Below are positions 42,481 through 49,601 of a stretch of 64,000 bases of DNA, in pieces. The stretch's first letter is position 1. Each line of letters opens with the position of its first letter. Source of the DNA: JBNJGB01 sp051747385 (lineage in GTDB: Bacteria > Myxococcota_A > UBA9042 > PHBI01 > JACKFB01); assembly GCA_051747385.1 (NCBI GenBank), contig JBNJGB010000028.1:1-64000 (forward strand), read 5' to 3'. Under the pieces are notes generated by a model. That model made no database searches. It saw nothing but the letters and a program-made list of their open reading frames with translations, and had not been told where the DNA came from. Position numbers and translations under genes: made by a program.

Positions 42481-42851
42481 GCGACCCGATCGACGTCCGA
42501 GACCCCGCGATCACCCCCGAGCGACCTCATTGGGGCCACGACCCAGCCGCGATCGTTCGCGATCGAGCCCACGACGACCGCTCGGGCGCCGGCCCGACGT
42601 CCGGTAATCCCTCTTATGGAAACTCGGCGCATGAGCCGGTGGCCGATCTTCCGGTCCTTCGCCCAGCTCGGGACGAGCCCCCATCGCATGGGGACGGCCC
42701 GGCGCTGTCCGTGGTCCAGGCGGACGACGAAGGAGTCCTGGGTCGGGGCGATGTTCCAGCGCGGCTCGTAGCCTTCGAGGTCCTTCAAGGGCACGTCCAC
42801 GAGCTCGGCGATGTCCTCCGCCAGGAGCGCGATCCCGAACCGTCCACACAT
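42459..42851 (-). pseudogene. Truncated SRAP (HMCES/YedK) protein
   Basis: The N-terminal 70 or so residues are a normal SRAP domain: catalytic Cys2 in MCGRFGIALL, EPRWNIAPTQ and MRWGLVPSWAKDRKIGHRLM. Normal proteins continue with INARSET and about 140 more residues carrying the active-site Glu and His. Here the frame changes abruptly after HRLM into unrelated Arg/Ala-rich sequence and stops inside repeat D. The intact start has GAGGAGG upstream. SRAP proteins cross-link to abasic sites in single-stranded DNA; this copy should be inactive. Confidence 0.8.
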
Positions 42852-42897
42852 GCCGGCCTCCTCGTTTCGTCTCGTGTGGAGTGTAGCCGCCCTCGGT

Positions 42898-43860
42898 CTA
42901 CGCGCCGAAGGTGGTGAAGCTCAGGTAGAGGTAGACGGCGTAGGCTCCGAGGAGGAGGCCTCCCTCCAAGCGGCTGAGGCGGCGGCTGGTGAAGAGGAAG
43001 AGGAGGAGGAGGACGGCGGTGCCGAGCATGACCCACTGGTCGAAGTGCAGGATCCGCGCGTGGACGGGGAGGGGCTGGAGGATGGCGGAGAGGCCGAGGA
43101 TGCCGAGGAGGTTGAAGAGGTTGCTCCCCAGGACGTTGCCGACGGCGACGTCGGCGTGGCGGCGGATGGCCGCGATGACGGAGATGGACAGCTCGGGCAG
43201 GGAGGTCCCGACGGCCACGAGGGTGAGGCTGATGACGGCCTCCGAGACGCCTAGGTGCTCGGCGATGCCCACGGCGCCGGTGGTGAGGACCCGGGAGCCG
43301 CCGATGAGGAGCGCCAGCCCGCCCCCGACGGCCAGGAGGGTCCACGGCAGCGACCGGGGTCGGGCCGTGACCTCCGCGGCCTCGGCCTCGTAGACCTCGG
43401 CGGCGGGGTCGCCCTGGCGGCGCTCGGTGCGGTACGCCCAGACGAGGTAGCCGCAGAGTGCGGCGAGGAGGATGGCGGCGTCCGGGCGGCCGAGGGCGCT
43501 GCCGCCGACGAGGACGACGAAGAGCACGCTGGCACCCACGACGGCGACCCCGTCGCGCCTGAGCGCCAGGGGCCGGACGGCCAGGGGCGTGATCACGGCG
43601 CACAGGCCGAGGATCAGCAGGATGTTGCCGATGTTGCTGCCGACGACGTTGCCGACGGCGATGTCGGGGCGCTCGCTCAGGGCGGCGTCGACGGAAACCA
43701 CCATCTCCGGGGCCGAGGTGCCGAAGCCGACGATGACCAGCCCGCTCAGAAGCGGCGAGATCCCCAGGCGCGTCGAGGCGGCGAGGGATCCGCGGATGAG
43801 CGCCTCGCCGCCCGCGGTGAGCAGCGCCACGCCCAGGGCCAACCAGAGGATGTCCAACAT
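42898..43860 (-). CDS. CaCA-family sodium/calcium antiporter (YrbG-like)
   Basis: A 320-residue inner-membrane protein with ten hydrophobic segments in two inverted halves. The alpha-repeats are evident: GFGTSAPEMVVSVDAAL with AVGNVVGSNIGNILLI, and AVGTSLPELSISVIAAI with AVGNVLGSNLFNLLGI. A short acidic cytoplasmic loop (RQGDPAAEVYEAEAAEVTAR) joins the halves. GGGAGG precedes the ATG. It lies between inverted repeats E1 and E2, 46 bp upstream of the truncated SRAP gene, so it may have arrived with them. Confidence 0.9.
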   Translation of the reverse strand: MLDILWLALGVALLTAGGEALIRGSLAASTRLGISPLLSGLVIVGFGTSAPEMVVSVDAALSERPDIAVGNVVGSNIGNILLILGLCAVITPLAVRPLALRRDGVAVVGASVLFVVLVGGSALGRPDAAILLAALCGYLVWAYRTERRQGDPAAEVYEAEAAEVTARPRSLPWTLLAVGGGLALLIGGSRVLTTGAVGIAEHLGVSEAVISLTLVAVGTSLPELSISVIAAIRRHADVAVGNVLGSNLFNLLGILGLSAILQPLPVHARILHFDQWVMLGTAVLLLLFLFTSRRLSRLEGGLLLGAYAVYLYLSFTTFGA

Positions 43861-43883
43861 GCTGCGAGCCTCCCGTGCTGCGG

Positions 43884-43997
43884 GGCTTCGGGGTCAGGTC
43901 TACTGACTTCTGACTAAGGGCTGGTGGGCTCCGGCTCCGACGCCCCACGCTCGCAGCGCTCCTTCCAGCGTAGGAATTCACGCGGCAGTCCCTTCCT
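43884..43997 (-). repeat. Inverted repeat E, copy 2
   Basis: A 114-bp inverted copy of 42311-42418. The minus strand reads RRKGLPREFLRWKERCERGA then EPTSP and a TAG stop, so E probably includes the 3' end of a former gene. GGTCAGGTCTACTGACTTCT resembles repeats I associate with REP-type transposase (Y1) regions; that is memory, not proof. Confidence 0.8.
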
Positions 43998-44055
43998 GCG
44001 GAGGTCCTAGAGCACGTTGCCCACCTGCCCGTTCACAACCCCAGCTGCCCGCGAA

Positions 44056-44080
44056 GTCAGAAGTCAGTAGACTTGACCCC
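44056..44080 (+). repeat. Repeat E, short third copy
   Basis: GTCAGAAGTCAGTAGACTTG plus ACCCC matches the inner 25 bp shared by E1 and E2 with one or two changes. It is in the same orientation as E1 and lies 59 bp beyond E2. Confidence 0.7.
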
Positions 44081-44157
44081 CAGATCCACCGTGGAGGCTA
44101 CCACGTCCGGCGTGTGGGGCCGTCCCCGAAACGTGGTCTCTTCCGAGGTATGGCTTG

Positions 44158-45477
44158 CTACGTCAACGCCGTTCGAGCTGCCTGATAGCCATGCTCGATG
44201 TCGGCGATGTCGGAGGCTTCCGGCGCCCCGCGGCGGCCGGCTTCGGCGAGGATGGCGGCGTGCTCGAGCAGAGCATCGCGCTGGCTGGGCAGCCGGACGT
44301 TGGTCGCGAGTCGCGCAATGATGTCGAGCATCTGGATGATGACCGCGGGGTGGCCGGCTCCGGATTGCCGGATCTGGTGGAAAGCGACGTCCATCAAACC
44401 ACGGAAGCTCGACGCCCGGCCGAACACGCGCACCACGCCGGCCTCATCGTAGAACACCTCGGGCTGGAGCTCCCGCCGCATCAGCTCGCGGAGCGCTGCG
44501 CCCAGGCGATCGAGAACGGCAATGGCGGTGAAGGGATCGTTGATGCCCGACGAGAGCGCGCGCACGGCGATCTCGACCAGGTGGCGCATCGAGAACTCCA
44601 CATCCTGGAACGGCGTGCGCTCTTCGCCGATCCGGATCGCGCCTTCGATCTCGGTCGCCAGCTCCGGCCCGAGCAGGCGCCCTGGATAGACATCGGCCTT
44701 GTGCGAGTCGCGAATGACGAAATGGCCGGGACGGACGTACAGACGGATCACCGCCTCGTGCCGGCAGGCGAGCTCCACGAGCCGCTCATACTGGATCGCC
44801 TGCACATAGCCTTCGCCGGACAGCCACAGAGAGGCCGCACGTTCATCGAAGTCGCCCGGCAGCTCGTCATCCGCCGTCGTCCGCTCGACGAGCGGCTGGC
44901 CGTCGTCCTCCACCGGCAGCAGGCGTGAGATCCTCTTGCGGAGCTCCCTGTCGACCCGCCGGATCGCTGTGTCGGAGACGATAGACCGAGCCAGGTTGTG
45001 GATGAAGAACAGCAGCGCGAACAGGTTGAGGAGGGCGAGCGCGGTCCCGACCGTGACCGCGATGTGGGGCACCGCGGAGTTGTCGAGATCGCTGTCGAGG
45101 GTGCGAAGCACCAGCAGGCAATAGACGATGGTCATCAGGAAGATGCCGAACACGAGCTGTGTGCGGAGATCGCCCATGAAGTTGCGGACCAGCCGTGGCC
45201 CGAGCTGACTGGCGGCGAGTGTCAACACCACCATGGTGATCGATATGACGAGCGTCGCCATCGTGATCATCGAGGAGAAGACCGTCGATAGCAGGTTGCG
45301 GGCGTCCTCCGGCCCGCCGCTGTGGAGCCAGAACTGCCGGGCCTTCTCCTCCGGCAGGCCGGCATCGAGGTTGAGGGTCACGACAGCCAGCCCGACCGCG
45401 CCGACAGCCATGAGCGTAGGCACGAACCAGAGGCCGGTCCGCAGGCTCACCCAGAGGTTGTAGAGACGGCTCAGCAT
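44158..45477 (-). CDS. DUF2254-family membrane protein
   Basis: A 439-residue inner-membrane protein. Four N-terminal helices (about 12-35, 58-85, 104-125, 138-162) are followed by a cytoplasmic region with GYVQAIQYERLVELACRHEA, IRLYVRPGHFVIR, VRALSSGINDPFTAIAVLDR and RLPSQRDALLEHAAILAE, all typical of DUF2254. Function is unknown. Codon usage looks less GC-biased than in the neighbours, and its position next to repeat E copies and truncated genes suggests horizontal gain. ATG 45477 has GAGGG upstream. Confidence 0.8.
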   Translation of the reverse strand: MLSRLYNLWVSLRTGLWFVPTLMAVGAVGLAVVTLNLDAGLPEEKARQFWLHSGGPEDARNLLSTVFSSMITMATLVISITMVVLTLAASQLGPRLVRNFMGDLRTQLVFGIFLMTIVYCLLVLRTLDSDLDNSAVPHIAVTVGTALALLNLFALLFFIHNLARSIVSDTAIRRVDRELRKRISRLLPVEDDGQPLVERTTADDELPGDFDERAASLWLSGEGYVQAIQYERLVELACRHEAVIRLYVRPGHFVIRDSHKADVYPGRLLGPELATEIEGAIRIGEERTPFQDVEFSMRHLVEIAVRALSSGINDPFTAIAVLDRLGAALRELMRRELQPEVFYDEAGVVRVFGRASSFRGLMDVAFHQIRQSGAGHPAVIIQMLDIIARLATNVRLPSQRDALLEHAAILAEAGRRGAPEASDIADIEHGYQAARTALT

Positions 45478-45722
45478 GGTTGCCCTCGCAGGACGGGAGA
45501 CGCTCCACCCTGCTCGACTCGAGCGGGCGAACACCGTCCGCCGAGCGTCGAGGACGCCGGACCGGAAGCCGGCGCGGTCAGCGTGTCCGAGATGACATCA
45601 GCAGCGAGCGACGACATCGGAACTCCCAGGAACCGGCCGCCCTCTGGTGACGGATGGGCAGTGGCGCACCGCCCTTCCCCGGCCGGGGCAGATGGCGGGG
45701 GCTCAAACGCCGAACGGGCTGT

Positions 45723-45777
45723 TCCGTTCATGCCGCGAGCGTAGCGGTGACGGCGACTGGCGTCACGTGGACGCAGG
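45723..45777 (+). repeat. Repeat D, copy 2 (55 bp)
   Basis: Ungapped partner of 42426-42480. It ends just before the conserved part of the truncated HigA-like antitoxin. Both copies therefore sit at break points of shortened genes. Confidence 0.6.
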
Positions 45778-46040
45778 ACCGAGTCGACAGCTCCGCCGAG
45801 GGCGGCCTGACCGCCTACGGCCTGGCCAAGGCCATCCAGATCCCGCCTCCCCGCATCTACAGCATCATCCGTGAGAAGCGCGGCATCACGGCCGACACCG
45901 CCCTGCGCCTGGCGCGTTACTTCGGGGCCACGGCCGAGCTCTGGATGGGCCTCCAGGGCCACTACGACCTCGAGGTCGAGTCCGACCGCCTGGACGGGGC
46001 GCTCGAGCGGGAGATCGCCCCGCGGTCGGCCGCCGGTTGA
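45747..46040 (+). pseudogene. HigA-like antitoxin, N-terminally truncated, no toxin
   Basis: The conserved HTH part is intact: GLTAYGLAKAIQIPPPRIYS, IIREKRGITADTALRLARYF and AELWMGLQGHYDLEV. Normal HigA starts with HPGEVLREEFL before this; here that stretch is replaced by sequence from repeat D. A GTG at 45747 could still start a 97-residue product. No higB toxin lies upstream. It could be a non-functional relic or a stand-alone regulator. Confidence 0.65.
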
Positions 46041-46060
46041 CGGGTCCGGATCCCTGGCTG

Positions 46061-46210
46061 CTACTCGAAACTCGAGACGTCCGTGCAGACTCCGGCCCGG
46101 CACACCTTCCCCTGTCCGAACGGCGTGTCATCGGGCAGTCTCGTGTGGATGCAGCCCGCCTCCGCGTCGCAGTCGTCCGTCGTACACGGATCGCCGTCGT
46201 CGCACTCCTG
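46061..46210 (-). pseudogene. 3' fragment of a Cys-rich surface protein gene
   Basis: The frame ends with QECDDGDPCTTDDCDAEAGC, IHTRLPDDTPFG and GKVCRAGVCTD, a module common in secreted proteins of Myxococcota-type bacteria. Upstream of QECDD the frame is no longer protein-like and has no start or signal peptide. It is the tail of a lost lipoprotein gene. Confidence 0.6.
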
Positions 46211-46331
46211 AACGGAGAGAGGAGCCAACCCCGCCGTCACCACAGAGGGGGCGGCCCACTGGTCGAAGCGTGCGAGGAGCGGCGGGCGAGCCTTCCGAAA
46301 ATGCAGGAGTTTCTGCTCCCGAGATGCGGGG

Positions 46332-46541
46332 CTAGTCGTCCACGTCGTCGCGGAACTCGGGGAGCCGGGGCTGGGGGCCCGGCTTGATGCCGGCCAGATC
46401 GGGATCTTCGCCCTCGTCCGCGTCGCGGCCCTGGGCGCGGCGTTCGCGTGCAGCGTCGCGGCGCGCCGCCTTGTCGAGGCGGTTCTGTGCGCGCGCCTTC
46501 TCCTTCTCTCGCTTCTGAATCGTCGTGCTCGATCTGGCCAA
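46332..46541 (-). CDS. Small basic protein encoded beside RRM protein
   Basis: 69 residues: a Lys/Arg-rich helix (TIQKREKEKARAQNRLDKAA, then RRDAARERRAQ) followed by an acidic tail (DPDLAGIKPGPQPRLPEFRD). I recall similar short proteins next to RRM genes in related bacteria. It begins 3 bp after the RRM stop and is in the same operon. Probably nucleic-acid or ribosome associated. Confidence 0.6.
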   Translation of the reverse strand: MARSSTTIQKREKEKARAQNRLDKAARRDAARERRAQGRDADEGEDPDLAGIKPGPQPRLPEFRDDVDD

Positions 46542-46544
46542 GAG

Positions 46545-47156
46545 TCACTCCTCGTCCGTTTCCAGTGCGTCGTGGGCGGCCCAGAACGGCACGTCATCTG
46601 CGTCATCATCATCGTTGTAGAAGTCGGGATCGTGCGGTCGGCCGCCCAGCTCCTTGAGCGGGCCCCGCGGGCTGCGGTCATCGCCGCGGCCTCTCCTGCG
46701 CTTGTGCCGTGGCGCGGCATCGGGGCCGAAGCTGCCCGGCGACCTGGCGCGGCGGGGACCCGACTCGAACCGTGGCCCGGGGCCTTCCGGCTCGGGGGGG
46801 GCCATCGCGGCCTGCGACGGCCCACGCGGGGGCGCACCGCCGGACGACGGGCGCCCGGGAGGCGCGGCTCGGTGCGACCCGGCGCGGGACGGACCACGGC
46901 CGGCTTCGCCCCGGGGCGTCGCCTCGTTCACCGCCAGCGGCCGCCCCTTGAACGGCTTCTGGTCGAAGCGCTCGATGGCCTGCGCGCCGAGCGACGGCTC
47001 GGCGAACTCGACGAAGCCGAATCCGCGCGGGCGGCCCGACTCGCGATCGAGGGGCAGGTGCACCATGGTGACGGGGCCGATCTCCGAGAAGAGCGTCCTC
47101 AGGTCGGCTTCCGTCGCCTCATACGAGAGATTTCCTACAAACAACCGAGCGGCCAC
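46545..47156 (-). CDS. RRM-domain RNA-binding protein
   Basis: 203 residues, GTG start. One RNA recognition motif (about 3-78): RNP2 RLFVGNLSYEA, acidic SEIGPVTMVHLPLDRESGRP and RNP1 RGFGFVEF. It is followed by a disordered Pro/Arg/Gly-rich tail with many RR and SR pairs and an acidic end (NDDDDADDVPFWAAHDALET). Bacterial RRM proteins of this type are often cold-induced RNA chaperones. The long low-complexity tail suggests condensate or multivalent RNA binding. Confidence 0.85.
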   Translation of the reverse strand: MAARLFVGNLSYEATEADLRTLFSEIGPVTMVHLPLDRESGRPRGFGFVEFAEPSLGAQAIERFDQKPFKGRPLAVNEATPRGEAGRGPSRAGSHRAAPPGRPSSGGAPPRGPSQAAMAPPEPEGPGPRFESGPRRARSPGSFGPDAAPRHKRRRGRGDDRSPRGPLKELGGRPHDPDFYNDDDDADDVPFWAAHDALETDEE

Positions 47157-47621
47157 TGGACCTCGTGTTCAAGGGCTGGCTGTCTGTCGCCAGCCGTGGG
47201 TGCGTGCGAATGGGCGAATGGAGCGCGGACGACCACCGCACCGATCGTCCGTGCGGAGCGCGGGTCTCCGAGGGAGCTCCGAGCGGATCGACCAGACCCG
47301 CGGCGCCGGAGGCGCGTCCCGACCCACGCCGGGAGGCATGGGGAAGCGGGCGCGGATGGTCGAGACGCCGGAGATCGCCGGTAGCCCAACGGGAGCACGG
47401 TCGCTCTGTGCCCCAGTGGTCGTGTGTAGCACGCCGCGCACCCAATAGCCCGAGAATACGACATCGCGCCTGTCCCGGGGTCAGGGCTTCCAGACCCTCG
47501 GCTGCCCGGAAAGCGAGCGCACCTCCGCTCCCGCTCGAGCGACGGGGGCGACCAGGGTTTCCAATGGCCCTGCGGCACGTGATACAGGGGGGCGGTCTTC
47601 AGCCGCACGCCGGGGTCTTCC
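47157..47621. other. Non-coding interval (465 bp)
   Basis: Divergent region between the RRM gene and the lipoprotein at 47622. No frame looks coding and I see no tRNA. It must include the RRM promoter and a long leader, as cold-shock-type genes often have, but no conserved box is recognised. Confidence 0.45.
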
Positions 47622-49304
47622 ATGCCGTACCTGCTCCGCACGCTCCTCACCGCCTCGTTCCTCGTGTCCACGGCCGCCTTCGCCGCGTGTTCGAGTTCCG
47701 ACTCGACCCCGGCGGCCGACGCCGGCCCCGACGTCCCGACCGACGTGGCCGGGGGGACGGACGCCGCGGCCGACACCGGCCCGGACACGGTCGCGGACGC
47801 CGACGCCACGACCGACGGCGACGGCGAGGGCGACACGGCGCAGTTCCCGGCTCGGGGCCTCCCGTTCGAGTTCACGCGCCCCGCGGACGGCGAGCCCATC
47901 CCGGCCGACGAGGTGACCGCCTTCACCGAGAAGGTCAGCGGCGCCTGGAAGGACGTCGGCTACTTCCGGTGGCTGATCAGGACGAGCACCGGCGTGGACG
48001 CCTCCACCGACATGGAGGACTACCTGGCCTGGTACCGGGGCGTGACCGTGGTGAAGTCGGACGGGTCGGTGACCTTCGAGCACCGCGGGGCGGAGCACAA
48101 CATGTGGATCCCCGGCTCCAAGGTCCTCGCCGCCCTCATCGCGGGCTATCGGCTCACCGGCGACGAGGAGATCGCGCTGCTGACCGAGCAGTACTGCAAG
48201 GGGCTGTCCGCCGTGGTGAAGGGCTTCCGCCGCGGCGAGGACGACCCGGCCCCCTACCTGATGGCGCGCGCCGTCTTCCCCATCGATCACAGCTTCACCC
48301 TGGACACGGACCGCTGGGGCGACGACGGCCGGGAGAAGAACGTGCTCTTCACGACCTTCTACGAGGAGCAGGATCGCTGGAACGCCAAGTCCTTCGCCTG
48401 GCCCGACAACCCGTACTGGGGAGACATCTGGGTGACGAACATGCGCAGCAAGGACGACGTCTGCGCCATCACCCGGACCACCACGTGGCTGTACTACGTC
48501 GTGGAGGACGCCGAGGACGAGGAGGTCCGCGAGGCCTGCGCCGAGACCCTGGAGATCATGCAGGGCTTCAACAAGGACATCGTCGACCACGGCTACAACA
48601 TCCGGACCAAGACCGCCGACGGCACCCCGCGGCTGGTCACCGAGGAGGACCTGGGCAGCTACGTCAGCTACACCGAGTTCGACCCACAGGCCGAGTGCCC
48701 CGCCCGGCTGGCGACCGACCTCATCGCCTACGGCGAGCCGTACAACGACTGCGGCTCCGGCGAGGGCGACCTCTTCGACGAGGTCGCGCCCGAGACCCAC
48801 TACTACAACTACCCCATCGTCTGGGACTACCACATGGCGGCGCTCGGCAACGCCCTGGCCCACGGCTACGACGACGTGGCGCTGGAGCTCATGGGCGGCC
48901 TGCGGGATCGCATCGACCGCTACATGGCCCCGGACACCGACGAGCCGGGGGCGAGCCGCTCCGACTGGGACAGGGACATGGCCGTCCTCCTGATCAAGGC
49001 CGCCAGCATGGGGCTGCCGCTGACCGCCCGGGAGGCGCGCCACGTCCAGGCCCACTACAGCCAGGCCGCCGAGGACCTCTCGGACTTCCCCCGCTGGGAC
49101 GTCTGGGACGACTCCGTGCCCGACGGCGAGTACGACCGGCGGGGCGGCTTCCAGCCCGAGGCCAGCGACGACGGCGTCGAGGTGGAGTCCTTCGCCCTGC
49201 TGCTCGAGGCCTGCGCTTCGCCCTTCCTGAACCCCGACGGCGCCGCCTTCGTGGACTGCGACGTCCTGCGTGACACGGACCGCTGGGGCGGCGAGGGGCG
49301 CTGA
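47622..49304 (+). CDS. Surface lipoprotein, helical-toroid-like domain, unknown function
   Basis: A 560-residue lipoprotein. Signal ends AFAAC, then a 50-residue Asp/Ala/Thr linker. The folded part (about 80-560) is rich in helices with aromatic residues, such as WIPGSKVLAALIAGYRLTGD, TRTTTWLYYVVEDAEDEEVR and YPIVWDYHMAALGNALAHGY. This rhythm suggests an (alpha/alpha) toroid like those in glycan-processing enzymes, but I cannot find a defined catalytic motif. It converges on another large lipoprotein of similar style. Possibly a glycoside hydrolase or lyase displayed on the surface. Confidence 0.6.
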   Translation: MPYLLRTLLTASFLVSTAAFAACSSSDSTPAADAGPDVPTDVAGGTDAAADTGPDTVADADATTDGDGEGDTAQFPARGLPFEFTRPADGEPIPADEVTAFTEKVSGAWKDVGYFRWLIRTSTGVDASTDMEDYLAWYRGVTVVKSDGSVTFEHRGAEHNMWIPGSKVLAALIAGYRLTGDEEIALLTEQYCKGLSAVVKGFRRGEDDPAPYLMARAVFPIDHSFTLDTDRWGDDGREKNVLFTTFYEEQDRWNAKSFAWPDNPYWGDIWVTNMRSKDDVCAITRTTTWLYYVVEDAEDEEVREACAETLEIMQGFNKDIVDHGYNIRTKTADGTPRLVTEEDLGSYVSYTEFDPQAECPARLATDLIAYGEPYNDCGSGEGDLFDEVAPETHYYNYPIVWDYHMAALGNALAHGYDDVALELMGGLRDRIDRYMAPDTDEPGASRSDWDRDMAVLLIKAASMGLPLTAREARHVQAHYSQAAEDLSDFPRWDVWDDSVPDGEYDRRGGFQPEASDDGVEVESFALLLEACASPFLNPDGAAFVDCDVLRDTDRWGGEGR

Positions 49305-49410
49305 CGGCGCTCCGCCCGCACCGAGGGCCTGGAAGAGATACCGCGGGACCGACGTCTCCGCCTCACAGTCCTACGCATCTCGGGATGCCGCGGTCTCGCG
49401 GACAATCACG

Positions 49411-49545
49411 CGCCAGGACGCCAAGACTCAGACCCCGAGGCCAGCGAACGGCTCGCAGACCGGATCGGCCGAGGCTGTCGGGTCACTGGCAGGCCAGGAG
49501 CGACACGCCGGACCGAAGCATGCCGCTTTCCTTTGCGTCCTGGCG
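49411..49545. repeat. Inverted repeat between convergent lipoprotein genes
   Basis: CGCCAGGACGC (49411-49421) and GCGTCCTGGCG (49535-49545) are exact inverted copies 113 bp apart. The left copy continues CAAGACTC and the right is preceded by CTTT, recalling a common bacterial intergenic repeat of the CGCCAAGACGCCAAGG type. It could act as a terminator for both genes or be a small dispersed element. Confidence 0.5.
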
Positions 49546-49601
49546 TCTTCGCGCGAGCCCTTCGTCCTGCGAAGTGACGGACCGTGAGCCGTCCCCGGCG
49601 G

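Noticed and set aside
42327..42917. Plus-strand open frame starting MNSYAGRSATSVGRR
   Set aside because: It begins in repeat E and runs antisense through the truncated SRAP gene; the similar N-terminus in the opposite frame from 43981 simply reflects the inverted repeat.
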